The translations under genes were made by a program, and so were the position numbers. The notes below the pieces were generated by a model, which worked only from the letters and a program-made list of their open reading frames with translations, made no database searches and was not told where the DNA came from. A stretch of DNA of 64,000 bases from GCA-2720975 sp964467985 (GTDB taxonomy: Bacteria; Planctomycetota; UBA1135; GCA-002686595): positions 186,001 to 250,000 of the forward strand of contig CAYXTP010000004.1 of NCBI GenBank assembly GCA_964467985.1, given 5' to 3'. Of the stretch, positions 54,312-63,126 are shown one piece after another. Numbering within the stretch: position 1 is the first letter of the stretch; every line of letters begins with the position of its first letter.

Positions 54312-55349
54312 CTAGGCGCCTTGAGTTCTGCCCAATTCCTCGCGTACAAGGGTCTGAGCCATGGCCAGGAGTTCCGGCAGGCCCTCCCCGGTGACCGACG
54401 AGATGGGGTGGACCCGGGCTTCTGCCCCCTGGGGGGCGGCCTCGCGAACGGCTGCCCGCAGGGCTGCCAGGCCTTCTTCTGACTCTGCGTCCTCGAAGTG
54501 TTTGGTGGCCACGGTGATACGCGGCTTGGCGTGGAGCTCAGGTGAGTAGCTCATCAGCTCCCGATCCAAGGTGCGCCAGGCGTCGGCCGGGCTCTCCAAC
54601 GCAGAGGATGAAACGTCCACCAGGTGCAAGAGGACTCGGCAGCGCTCTACGTGACGCAAGAAACGGTGCCCGAGCCCCGCCCCGTCAGCGGCCCCCCCAA
54701 TCAGCCCGGGCAAGTCCGCCAGGACCAGGGTGTCGTAATTTCCCACCTGGGCGATGCCCACTTGCGGATCGAGGGTGGTGAAAGGGTAGTCGGCGATCTT
54801 GGGCTTGGCTTCCGTTACGTGCGAGAGGAAGGTGGACTTGCCAGCGTTCGGGAGCCCCAGCAGTCCCACTTCGGCGAAGATCTTTAGCACGAGCTTGAGT
54901 GAGCGACGTTCACCATCCTTGCCGGGTGTGCAGTGAGTGGGGGTCTGGCGCACGGAATTGGCGAAGCGCACATTGCCCTTGCCTCCCGACCCGCCCTTGG
55001 CCACCAACAACTCGTCGCCCTCTTGGGCCAGGTCGAACAGCAGCGTGCCCTCATCGGCGTCAAACACCTGGGTGCCAACCGGAACGAGTACCCTGCGCGA
55101 CTCACCCCGGGCACCCGTGCACTTGCGCGGCCCGCCCGCCCGACCTTTGGAGGCGCTGTAGCGGTAGGCACGGCCGACCTTGAGCAAGGAGTTCAATTCC
55201 GTGCTGGCCACCAGCACGACGCTACCCCCATCGCCCCCATCGCCGCCATCGGGACCGCCCTTGATGACGTATTTCTCCCGCCTGAACGAGGACACGCCGT
55301 CCCCGCCCTTGCCTGCGATCACTTCGATGCTGGCTTCGTCACGGAACAT
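54312..55349 (-). CDS. obg: Obg/CgtA ribosome-associated GTPase
   Basis: This 345-residue protein has the glycine-rich Obg domain (IAGKGGDGVSSFRREKY, GGPDGGDGGDGGSV) and a G domain with G1 GLPNAGKS (165-172), G2 DYPFTTL, G3 DLPG (212-215) and G5 ISSVTGEG. The G4 position, normally NKxD, reads TKHF (282-285), an unusual change in the guanine-specificity loop. The C-terminal OCT domain is absent, as in many short Obg proteins. It acts in large-subunit assembly and stress signalling. The order rplU, rpmA, obg is widely conserved and supports the assignment. Confidence 0.93.
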   Translation of the reverse strand: MFRDEASIEVIAGKGGDGVSSFRREKYVIKGGPDGGDGGDGGSVVLVASTELNSLLKVGRAYRYSASKGRAGGPRKCTGARGESRRVLVPVGTQVFDADEGTLLFDLAQEGDELLVAKGGSGGKGNVRFANSVRQTPTHCTPGKDGERRSLKLVLKIFAEVGLLGLPNAGKSTFLSHVTEAKPKIADYPFTTLDPQVGIAQVGNYDTLVLADLPGLIGGAADGAGLGHRFLRHVERCRVLLHLVDVSSSALESPADAWRTLDRELMSYSPELHAKPRITVATKHFEDAESEEGLAALRAAVREAAPQGAEARVHPISSVTGEGLPELLAMAQTLVREELGRTQGA

Positions 55350-55405
55350 AATCGTCCTGACCGATCGGGCCTGTCACGCCGCAGCGCGAAGCCGAAGCGC
55401 GAGCT

Positions 55406-55657
55406 CTACTCGGCGTTCACGGGATCCACGTGGACCCGCCGACCTGATTGAAAACGCACGGTCCCATCCACTAGGGCGTAGAGGGTGTAGTCGTTGCCCA
55501 AGCCGACATTCGAACCGCGCTTGAAGCGCGTTCCGCACTGACGGACGAGGATCGTGCCTGCGGTGACTGTCTGACCACCGTAGCGCTTGACGCCCCGAAA
55601 CTGGGGATTGGAATCGCGACCGTTGTGGGTAGCTCCCTGTCCTTTCTTATGTGCCAT
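55406..55657 (-). CDS. rpmA: 50S ribosomal protein L27
   Basis: This 83-residue protein starts MAHKKGQGATHNGRDSNPQF and contains RYGGQTVTAGTILVRQCGTR and GNDYTLYALVDG, all standard for bL27, whose N-terminal tail reaches the peptidyl-transferase centre. It begins directly with MAHKKG, so no Firmicutes-type cleavable leader is present. An AAAGGA site lies 7 nt upstream of the ATG. It sits 18 bp after rplU and 56 bp before obg. Confidence 0.97.
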   Translation of the reverse strand: MAHKKGQGATHNGRDSNPQFRGVKRYGGQTVTAGTILVRQCGTRFKRGSNVGLGNDYTLYALVDGTVRFQSGRRVHVDPVNAE

Positions 55658-55675
55658 TGAAGGGTCCTTTGGGCG

Positions 55676-55987
55676 CTAGCCGTTGATTTCTGTAATGCGC
55701 ACTTTGGTGTAGTGCTGCCGATGGCCCGTCTTGCGACGGATGTTCTTGCGGCGCTTGAAGCGGAAGATGACGAGCTTCTTGCCCTTGGATTCGCCCAGGA
55801 CTTCAGCCTTGACGGTTGCGCCTTCAATGCTGGGCTTGCCGATCTTCACGTCTCCTTCGTTCGAGACGAGCAGGACGTTGTCGAAGATCACTTCGCTGCC
55901 GGGGGCCACATCCATGAGGTCGCATGTGACTTCGTCACCCACACTCACTTTGGCCTGGTTGTTGCGGTCGCTGATAATGGCGTACAC
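55676..55987 (-). CDS. rplU: 50S ribosomal protein L21
   Basis: This 103-residue protein is bL21. The start YAIISDRNNQAKVSVGDEV, the internal IGKPSIEGATVKAEVLGE and the basic RFKRRKNIRRKTGHRQHYTK are diagnostic. bL21 binds 23S rRNA near L20. The start codon is GTG (55987), common for this gene. It is first in the rplU, rpmA, obg cluster, and about 200 bp with no gene separates it from the RNase E gene upstream. Confidence 0.97.
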   Translation of the reverse strand: MYAIISDRNNQAKVSVGDEVTCDLMDVAPGSEVIFDNVLLVSNEGDVKIGKPSIEGATVKAEVLGESKGKKLVIFRFKRRKNIRRKTGHRQHYTKVRITEING

Positions 55988-56100
55988 GGGATTCTCACTT
56001 GCTGTCTATCCGATCCCTCAGGGTCTCGGCTCTCCCGCGGTGAATTCTCCCGCGGGCGTCGGTAAAAGTGGACGATTAGGGCGCAGAGTTTAGCGGCGCC

Positions 56101-56132
56101 GAGGGGCCCCCGCCACCCCTGCAGGGGCCCTC
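56101..56132. terminator. GC-rich hairpin after the RNase E gene
   Basis: GGCCCC (56105-56110) pairs with GGGGCC (56124-56129), extended by GAG/CTC past a bulge, 57 bp downstream of the stop at 56190. No T-run follows, so this is a plausible but unproven terminator. Confidence 0.4.
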
Positions 56133-56189
56133 TCAGCGAGCTTCCCAGTGAACTCCCCCCCGAGCACCCGGCGGGCCTGCGCCTCGGAC

Positions 56190-58784
56190 CTAGCGCTTGC
56201 GCCGTCCGCCCGGGCGCACCTCACGGCCATCGGCACGCAGGTAGCGCAGCACGCTGTCCTCGGCCTGATCGGGCACGCCGGTGAATTCCAAGCTGCGTTC
56301 GGAGCGGTGCTCGAGCGCTCGCACGTAGTCCCACAGGTCGGACTTCAGGAACTCCACCACTTCCGGATGGGCTCTAACCTCGACCTTGCTGAACCCCTTC
56401 TGAGTCAGGGCGGCTCCCAGGCGCCTGATGATGGCCTGGGCCCGGGACGCCACGGAGCGAATACTGCCCGTGCCGCGGCAGCGGCTGCAGGCCTGGAACA
56501 CTTTCTTGTGCACACCCGGGCCCAGCCGCTGGCGTGTCATTTCCAGCAGGCCAAACTGACTGATGCGGCCCATCTTGGATCGCGCACGGTCGCCGGAGAA
56601 CTCCTCGCGCAATGCGCGTTCCACCTGCCGATTCGACGTGCTCTTCATCATGTCGATGAAGTCACAGACGATGATCCCGCCTAGGTCGCGCAGGCGAATC
56701 TGCCGTGCGATTTCAGGAACGGCCTCGAGATTGGTCTTGAGTGCCACCTCCTCGAAATCAAATGATTTGGTGCGCGTGCGTCCAGAGTTCACATCGATGG
56801 CCACGAGAGCCTCCGCTTGATCGAACACAACCGATCCACCCGAGGGCAATTCCACCCGTCGAGCGAAGATCTTCTCAAAGTCCTGCTCGATCCCGTAGTG
56901 GTGGAAAAGCGGGCGATTGCCCTCGTGGCGCTGGATGCGCTCAACCTGCTCGGGCATCAACTCACTCGCAAAACTCAGAACCTCCTCGTGCACCTCGGAG
57001 TCGTCGATGACGACTTCCTTCGTGCGTGCGCTAAATAGATCGCGCAGGGTTCTGATGGCCAGGGAGGACTCTTGGTAGAGCCCGCTGGGTCCGTGCCCCT
57101 TCTCAAGTTTTTGGCCCAGGTTTTCCCAAACTCCAAGTAGGTAATTCACATCCCGTTGTAGGTCGGCCTTGGTCTTGCCGATGCCCGCCGTGCGCACGAT
57201 GACGCCCATGCCCTCGGGCACTTTGATCGAGGTCAAGATGCGCTTGAGCCGCCGGCGCTCCTTGTCGTCGGGAATCTTCCGGCTCACGCCGGTGTGACTC
57301 ATGGACGGCATCAGGACTAGGTAGCGTCCGGGGATGGAGAGGTAGGTGGTGAGCGTCGGCCCCTTGTCGCCGATGGCATCCTTGGTGACCTGCACGACCA
57401 CCTGGTCGCCTTTCTTCAGCAGATCCGAGATGGGACTGCGGGCGCGACCTCTTGGACGGGCGCTTGAGCGAGCGCCCCCTCCACGGCCGCCCCGACGTTG
57501 GCCCGAGCCCTTGCCGCGCTTGCCAGTCTTGGCGTCCTGCTTGCCCTTTTCCGCGGCAGGATCTTCATCGCTGTCGGCTTCTTCAGATTCACTTCCCTCC
57601 GACTCGGCGGACTGCTCGCTGTCCATTGCCTCGCCGACCGAAGGCTGACTGGAGGCTTCATCCCAATCCTCCGGCTCCACCTGACTGGTGAGCAGAGACT
57701 TCAAGCTGAAGTCCGCTTCCCCATAGGCGGCGATCACGTCCGAAGTGTGCAGAAAGCCATTGCGCCCTTGTCCAAAGTCGATGAAGGCCGCACCGATGGC
57801 GGGCTCCAGGTTCACGACCCGTCCGCGGTAGATATCGTTGACCAGCGATTGCTGATTGTCAGAGGCCATCAAGAAATCGACGATGCGACCATCGCGAACT
57901 ACGGCCACCCGTTTCTCTTCCTGATCTTCGGCGTTGACGAGAATGGACTCTACGCGCAAAGCCTCTTGCTCTGCCTCGAGTTCCTCATCTGTCTGAGCCG
58001 TGGCCGCGGACTTGCGACCACGCTTCTTGGTAGCCTTCTTGCGGCCGGCCTTCTTGCGTGTGGTTTGAGACTCCTCGCTGCCTTCAGCCGGGGATGTTTC
58101 GTCTTGCGTTTCGTCGCCCGAGGCCTTCTTGCGACCTCGCCCTCCACGGCGCGTCCGCTTGCGTTTCTTCTTCGTCTGCGCGCCTGAACCACGACCCTCT
58201 TCTGCACTCCCCTCTCGGGCAGGCAAATCCGTCATGTCATCTTCGCCCGGAATCGCTTCTACGGCCAAGGCGCTGCGCGGCCGATCATCAGCCGACTTGG
58301 ACCCCGATCGCCTGCGCCGACCACCACGGCTGCCCCGACGGCGTTTGCGGACCGGCTTCGCGGCCGAGTCGTCGGCCGAATCCTCCTGGGTATTCGCGCT
58401 CCCCTCTTGCTCGGCGCTGGGTTCGGACTGTTCGGCACTGGCCTCGCTTGCAGCACTCGTACGGCGGCGCGAACGAGAGCGCTTGCGGCGCGGCCTATCC
58501 GGTTTCTCGTCCGAGTCCTTGCCGGGCGCACGGCCAGAGGACTCCTCCGCAGCCTTGCTCGCACGGGTGGAGCCCGCGCTGGCTTTCTTGTGAGAACTTG
58601 TGGCCTTTGAGCGACGTCGTGTCCTCGATCGGCCGGGCTTCCCTGAGCTGGAATCGTCTGCTGCGGGGCTGGAGTCTTGGACTCCCGATCCGAATGAATC
58701 GCCGCCAGCGGACTGGGTTTCTGAATTGTGCGGGGTGTCGTCAGGCTCCGGGCTCATGGCGCCCGGGAATGCTTGCTGAGTCAT
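56190..58784 (-). CDS. rne: Ribonuclease E/G with long charged N-terminal extension
   Basis: This 864-residue protein has its catalytic core at about residues 278-850. The core starts in the S1 domain (ESILVNAEDQEEKRVAVVRD, NGFLHTSDV), with an inserted acidic then Arg/Gly-rich stretch of about 90 residues. The 5'-sensor and DNase-like parts follow (KIPDDKERRRLKRIL, GVIVRTAGIGKTKADL). The metal-binding aspartates lie in VAIDVNSGRTR and IVCDFIDMM, and the zinc-link is CSRCRGTG. Residues 1-277 are a disordered Ser/Lys/Arg/Glu-rich region. In E. coli the scaffold tail is C-terminal, so here the disordered part is at the other end. It acts in rRNA and mRNA processing. An ATG nine codons downstream is an alternative start. 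Confidence 0.92.
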   Translation of the reverse strand: MTQQAFPGAMSPEPDDTPHNSETQSAGGDSFGSGVQDSSPAADDSSSGKPGRSRTRRRSKATSSHKKASAGSTRASKAAEESSGRAPGKDSDEKPDRPRRKRSRSRRRTSAASEASAEQSEPSAEQEGSANTQEDSADDSAAKPVRKRRRGSRGGRRRRSGSKSADDRPRSALAVEAIPGEDDMTDLPAREGSAEEGRGSGAQTKKKRKRTRRGGRGRKKASGDETQDETSPAEGSEESQTTRKKAGRKKATKKRGRKSAATAQTDEELEAEQEALRVESILVNAEDQEEKRVAVVRDGRIVDFLMASDNQQSLVNDIYRGRVVNLEPAIGAAFIDFGQGRNGFLHTSDVIAAYGEADFSLKSLLTSQVEPEDWDEASSQPSVGEAMDSEQSAESEGSESEEADSDEDPAAEKGKQDAKTGKRGKGSGQRRGGRGGGARSSARPRGRARSPISDLLKKGDQVVVQVTKDAIGDKGPTLTTYLSIPGRYLVLMPSMSHTGVSRKIPDDKERRRLKRILTSIKVPEGMGVIVRTAGIGKTKADLQRDVNYLLGVWENLGQKLEKGHGPSGLYQESSLAIRTLRDLFSARTKEVVIDDSEVHEEVLSFASELMPEQVERIQRHEGNRPLFHHYGIEQDFEKIFARRVELPSGGSVVFDQAEALVAIDVNSGRTRTKSFDFEEVALKTNLEAVPEIARQIRLRDLGGIIVCDFIDMMKSTSNRQVERALREEFSGDRARSKMGRISQFGLLEMTRQRLGPGVHKKVFQACSRCRGTGSIRSVASRAQAIIRRLGAALTQKGFSKVEVRAHPEVVEFLKSDLWDYVRALEHRSERSLEFTGVPDQAEDSVLRYLRADGREVRPGGRRKR

Positions 58785-59171
58785 GTCGTCTCCGACTGGA
58801 CGGAGCGCCTGGCATCAGCAGGCGGAAAAACCACCACGCTGCCCAGGCCGCTGAACACGTCACTGATTGGGTTTTGAACGAAAGGCTGGGTGGCGGGCAC
58901 CCAACTGTGGAACTGTCAAGAAGGCCAGCATGGGACACTGGCCGTGAGCGATCGGTGAGGTCTGGGCCGAGGGCTGAACACCCTGGCGCTGGAGGTCTCG
59001 CCCGGACCGGCACGAAGCCTGCAGGGGCAGCCCCATGCTGACCTCTGCCGCGCGCGGATCCTACCGCCACACCCGAAAAATGAGGCCCAGAGGGCCAAGT
59101 GGCAGCCTGGATAGCTGCAGGGCCGGGTACCTGGGGGCGGTTCAGCCCCCAGGTTTCCCAGCTCCGGGAAC
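58785..59171. other. Intergenic region between pilQ and the RNase E gene
   Basis: No gene is supportable in these 387 bases. Short frames on both strands lack motifs. A perfect 10-bp hairpin lies at 59129-59154 near the pilQ end. The RNase E promoter and any 5' leader, a frequent site of RNase E autoregulation in other bacteria, should lie here. Confidence 0.45.
59129..59154. terminator. Hairpin downstream of pilQ
   Basis: ACCTGGGGGC (59129-59138) pairs perfectly with GCCCCCAGGT (59145-59154) around a 6-nt loop, 17 bp past the pilQ stop. The stem is strong, but no T-run follows on the minus strand. Confidence 0.6.
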
Positions 59172-60992
59172 CTACTTGGGGTTGACCAGAGCCTCGACCT
59201 CGTCGTGCAGACGGGTCCGGCGACGCTCGAGTTCTTTCTGCAGCAGGTACTCCGTATCCTGGGTCGATCGCACGATGCGCGGCGTGATGAAGATCACCAA
59301 GCTACGTCGTTCACGACTGTTGTTGCGGTACTTGAACAGCTCGCCAAGCAACGGGATTCGGGAGATGAAAGGCACGCGTGACATGGATTCGGCATCCACA
59401 TCAGTTGTCAGCCCACCGATGACGGCCGTTTGCCCACTCTCCACCATCATCTGAGTGATGAGTGTCGAGGAGCGCGTGCGCGGTAGGGAAATGCTGCCCG
59501 AGGCGCCGCCAGAACCAACGGTGAAGATGTCGAAGCCAGCGGGAGACAAGGCCGTGGTACCCGAGGTACCCGCCAGGCTTGTTTCCTTGGGAATGACTTC
59601 CATGATGATGGTCTCAGTGCCCGGTACGACGGAGGGCCGGATGAGCAGCTGGAAGCCCACTTCCACGGGGGATCCGGCAGCCTCGGCCACGGTCAATTGC
59701 AGCCCGCCAGCCTGGCCCTGTTCGGACTTGGCTTCGGCGTAACGTACGCTCTCACCCACGAAAATCGTGGCCTCGCGCCCGTCCATCGTGACCAGCTTCG
59801 GGGCCTGGATGATCTCGGCCGAGGTGTCCTGCTGCATCATGCGCAGGGTGGCCTGGAACTGGGTGAAGGAGAGAGCACCAAAAATGGTGTCGGGCAGGAT
59901 CACGGTGCTGTCGCTGAGCGATCCATCCGCGTACGGACCTTCTCCGGAGGAATCCGCAAACAGGTCGTCTTCGAATCCACCCTTGCCCAGAGTGAAGGGG
60001 AAGTCGATCGGAATCTGACCGCCGGAAATCGAAGCCGTCAGGCCGTTGTCGCCGTAGTCGATGCCCATGTCGAGCAGGTCGGTGTTGGCTGTGGATACGA
60101 ACTTGACGTCCACAAACACTTGGGCCGGCTCAACATCCAAGCGGCGCAGGATCTCATCCAGTGCTTCATGCACCTGAACGGTATCACGCACAATGATGAC
60201 GTTTTGCTCCGCGATGAAGTCCAGCTCGCCATCCTCGCTGAGCGCCTTGCTCAGAGCTTTTAGAGCACTGAAATGATCTCCCGGCTCGCCCACGGGCGCA
60301 ACGGTCCCGCCCGTGTGGAACTGGGTCTCGATCTTGGGTACGCGGGGGCCGGTGGGACGCAGATACCGCAGTTGATAACTGCGGGTGACCTTCTGTTTCT
60401 CAAGGGTCAGGGGGTCGACCACGCGCAAGATGTTGCGACGCTCTTCAACGACCGTGTACCCACGTGCTCGCACGATCTCTTCGAGGGCGTCCCTCCACGG
60501 AACGTCCTTGATGCTGACGCGCACGGTGCCTTCCACTTCCGGGCCGATGATGATGTTGGCACCACTGGCTGCGGCGATGGTCATGATCACCTCGTTCAGA
60601 TCGATGTCCCGCAGGTCAAAGCTCACGCGCTTGGGTCGTGAGACCGTCAGCACGCCGCTTTTGCCCTCGTCGAGCACGCAGCCCGCCAGATCCACGGCGA
60701 ATTCCAGCGCGTCGCGCCAGAAGACGTCATTGACCTGTAGGTCTCGAACGCGTTGGTCGCCGCCTTCAAGGATGACGATGTTGGCGCCCGATCGATCGCG
60801 CACGAACTGCACAACCTCAGACAGTTCCTGGTCAACCACGTTCAGGTTGACACGGGCGCTCATGCTCGGCACTTGAGCGCGGACCGAGGGAGTGAAGCTG
60901 AGAAGCCCCAGCGCGAGGAGTAGTGTCAATCGTAGATGTTTCACGTTCGTCACCGCCGGGTATCCCAGCGGTTCCTTTTGGATGAGCGTCAA
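59172..60992 (-). CDS. pilQ: Type IV pilus secretin
   Basis: This 606-residue outer-membrane channel subunit has a signal peptide (LRLTLLLALGLLSFTPSVRA), two STN/N0-type domains (VNLNVVDQELSEVVQFVRD; VSFDLRDIDLNEVIMTIAAA), an N1-type domain near ALDEILRRLDVEPAQVFVDV, and the secretin barrel with VGFQLLIRPSV, SGQTAVIGGL and the signature VPFISRIPLLGELFKYRNNS then LVIFITPRIV. No AMIN domain is visible. The frame starts at a TTG (60992) overlapping the upstream stop as TTGA. GTG codons at 60950 and 60941 would begin nearer the signal peptide and are good alternatives. It is last in the pilM, pilN, pilO-P, pilQ operon. Confidence 0.93.
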   Translation of the reverse strand: MTLIQKEPLGYPAVTNVKHLRLTLLLALGLLSFTPSVRAQVPSMSARVNLNVVDQELSEVVQFVRDRSGANIVILEGGDQRVRDLQVNDVFWRDALEFAVDLAGCVLDEGKSGVLTVSRPKRVSFDLRDIDLNEVIMTIAAASGANIIIGPEVEGTVRVSIKDVPWRDALEEIVRARGYTVVEERRNILRVVDPLTLEKQKVTRSYQLRYLRPTGPRVPKIETQFHTGGTVAPVGEPGDHFSALKALSKALSEDGELDFIAEQNVIIVRDTVQVHEALDEILRRLDVEPAQVFVDVKFVSTANTDLLDMGIDYGDNGLTASISGGQIPIDFPFTLGKGGFEDDLFADSSGEGPYADGSLSDSTVILPDTIFGALSFTQFQATLRMMQQDTSAEIIQAPKLVTMDGREATIFVGESVRYAEAKSEQGQAGGLQLTVAEAAGSPVEVGFQLLIRPSVVPGTETIIMEVIPKETSLAGTSGTTALSPAGFDIFTVGSGGASGSISLPRTRSSTLITQMMVESGQTAVIGGLTTDVDAESMSRVPFISRIPLLGELFKYRNNSRERRSLVIFITPRIVRSTQDTEYLLQKELERRRTRLHDEVEALVNPK

Positions 60993-62410
60993 TAGACGCG
61001 GGTCAGTTCGTAGCCTTGGAAGTAGAAAACAACTTCATTGGGGCGGACGGCAGCCACTTCGAGCCCGGGCAGGACAAAGTCCCCCACCGAGAACGAACGA
61101 GCCTGTCGCTCCCCCCCCACTTGCTGAATGACGATCACCGACGGATCGCCAAGTTCGATAATGACGGAGCCGCCGAACTCCAACGAGAGTTCTGAGAACT
61201 CGTAGGCGGCACGCGCTTGGTTGTCGAGCTCCTGCAGACGGTGGGCAACTTCCCAGCGCTTCGGATCCGCTTGCAAGAGATCAAATGAGGGCTCGATCGT
61301 GGCGTAGGCTTCCATGGCCAGCGTGAACTCAGCGAGCTCCAGGTGATTCAGCATGGCTTCTTCCAGGGCCAGCAGCTCCTCCTTCGGGGGGGCGCCCCTC
61401 AGGTTCTCCTCCAACGCCAAGCGTAGGGCCTCGCGCGGGTCCAAGACCTCCAGTTCGAGGCGGCGCATGGCGGGCACGTAGCGGATCTCCACATTCGCGT
61501 TCAGCCGTCGTAGTTCCTCGTCGACTTGAGCCAGGGTCTTGCCCAGCCGCCCGCGCTTGACGATGCGGTCGATGCTGTTGCTAGCCAACTGCACCTCACC
61601 CCATTCAACTTGAGCTCGATCGACGAGTTCGATCAGTGCTTCCACAAGGATCACCTGGTCTTGAACGCTCAGGCCGCCAGCTTCCCCTTCAGCCGGGGTG
61701 CGCAGGTCCACCCACGGATCCCGTCGGCCACGGTCGCCGTGAAAGCTGTAGGTTTCAGGCCTCAGGACCTTGCTACGCGTGCCGATGTCGCCCACGAGCA
61801 GGTCGCGCTTGCGGTCGTAACCATCGATGATGACCTCCCTGGCAGCGTCCTCGGGGCTGTAGGTGTAGGTCTCGATGTCGACTGTGATCTTGTGAAGAGC
61901 TCGACCGTCGCGCTCCATGTTCTCTCGACTGCTCGACACGAGCTTGAAGGAGCGCACGGCCATGAAGCGCTCATCGGACTCGATGCGCGACAGAAAGCGC
62001 ATGAAGTCAAACAAGCCGCCATCGAAGGTGAGCTTGTAGCCGATGCGATCGATATCTGTGTTGCGCGTCAGTTCTGAGGGGCGATCGGGGCGCAAGCCGA
62101 ATGACTCCACGTCCACGTCAGCTTCCTGCAGGTAGTCCTTCAGGTCCTCGATCAGAGTCGTCAGGTCCTCCGTACTTGGCAGGGTCTCCTCGACGAATGT
62201 GGACAGTTCGCGCAAGACGATGACCTCACGCTCCAGCTTGGGGGTCAGAGTGATCGTGCTGCGCGCCACATTGACCTGATCCTGAACGGCCTGCAGATCG
62301 ACGCGTGCTACGGCGATGTCTCGGCGGGCCACATGCACCATGCCGCCTAGAGAACCGCAGACAACGATGGACCCCATCACCAGGGTCAGCCAGGTTTTGC
62401 GACTACTCAT
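60989..62410 (-). CDS. pilO: PilO-type alignment protein with C-terminal PilP-like domain
   Basis: This 473-residue protein has one membrane helix (TWLTLVMGSIVVCGSLGGMV), a coiled coil (RVDLQAVQDQVNVARSTITL) and a ferredoxin-like PilO domain (LKDYLQEADVDVESFGLRP; KLTFDGGLFDFMRFLSRIES). A second half of about 270 residues then follows that ordinary PilO, near 210 residues, lacks. It includes a helical stretch and ends in a strand-rich part (SFSVGDFVLPGLEVAAVRPN, VVFYFQGYELTRVY) resembling the secretin-binding beta domain of PilP/GspC. No separate pilP exists between pilN and pilQ, so a PilO-PilP fusion is likely. The ATG at 62410 lies 2 bp past the pilN stop. Confidence 0.82.
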   Translation of the reverse strand: MSSRKTWLTLVMGSIVVCGSLGGMVHVARRDIAVARVDLQAVQDQVNVARSTITLTPKLEREVIVLRELSTFVEETLPSTEDLTTLIEDLKDYLQEADVDVESFGLRPDRPSELTRNTDIDRIGYKLTFDGGLFDFMRFLSRIESDERFMAVRSFKLVSSSRENMERDGRALHKITVDIETYTYSPEDAAREVIIDGYDRKRDLLVGDIGTRSKVLRPETYSFHGDRGRRDPWVDLRTPAEGEAGGLSVQDQVILVEALIELVDRAQVEWGEVQLASNSIDRIVKRGRLGKTLAQVDEELRRLNANVEIRYVPAMRRLELEVLDPREALRLALEENLRGAPPKEELLALEEAMLNHLELAEFTLAMEAYATIEPSFDLLQADPKRWEVAHRLQELDNQARAAYEFSELSLEFGGSVIIELGDPSVIVIQQVGGERQARSFSVGDFVLPGLEVAAVRPNEVVFYFQGYELTRVY

Positions 62411-62412
62411 GA

Positions 62413-63126
62413 TTACTGGGCCTCTCCCTGACTTTGCTCGACGGTGTTCTCCGTCTGCTCGGGGGTTGGGGTACTCGCACCGTGCTCGCGCTCCGCTGTC
62501 GGCAAGAGGTCAAGGTGCAAGGGGAATGAGAAGTCCACACTGGGGACGACTTCCGGATCGCTCGGGCTACGACGTCCCTCGGGCGCCGAAGGCGGACCAA
62601 AGATGCCTGACAAGCCCGAAATCTCCCGGTCCGTAAGGTCGGCCAAGAAGTGACTGATCTGATCGATTTCGCCGGATCCCGAATGGCCTTGGGCATCGAG
62701 CAGTCCGAAGCTCCGTTGCTCGTTGCCCACTCGATCCTCGACCTTGGCCGAAAGGTCGTCGAACCAAATGGTGTGACGATCATCCTCGTGACCTTGGTTG
62801 ACGACATCTGTGAGATCGTCGAGAACCTGAGTCCAAAGCACACGGCTAGAGGTGATCGTGGCGAGGGTGTCTTCGCGAGCCGCGTGGAACGCGGCCTCCG
62901 CCTGCAGGGACTGGTTGTATTCCACCTGCGGCACCAGCCCAGCCAACTCAGATTCCAGGCTAGCTTGTTCCGTTTGCAGGGACATGCTGACGCCAAACGC
63001 GAGCCAAGCCCACCAGGCGAACAACGAGACTGCCGCGGCAAGGAAGCCGTAGCCGATCGCCTGCAACTTGAGCGAGGGGCGAATCTTGCTGCGATACTCT
63101 TCGGGCAGTAGGTCGATCGTAATCAT
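62413..63126 (-). CDS. pilN: Type IV pilus inner-membrane alignment protein PilN
   Basis: This 237-residue protein begins MITIDLLPEEYRSKIRPSLK, which includes the INLLP-like peptide that docks into PilM. A membrane helix (GFLAAAVSLFAWWAWLAFGV) and a periplasmic coiled coil (SLQTEQASLESELAGLVPQV) follow, then the ferredoxin-like domain. The last 50 residues are Pro/Glu-rich and probably disordered. The start ATG overlaps the pilM stop as ATGA. The frame opens 18 codons earlier, inside pilM, without a reason to prefer it. Confidence 0.9.
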   Translation of the reverse strand: MITIDLLPEEYRSKIRPSLKLQAIGYGFLAAAVSLFAWWAWLAFGVSMSLQTEQASLESELAGLVPQVEYNQSLQAEAAFHAAREDTLATITSSRVLWTQVLDDLTDVVNQGHEDDRHTIWFDDLSAKVEDRVGNEQRSFGLLDAQGHSGSGEIDQISHFLADLTDREISGLSGIFGPPSAPEGRRSPSDPEVVPSVDFSFPLHLDLLPTAEREHGASTPTPEQTENTVEQSQGEAQ

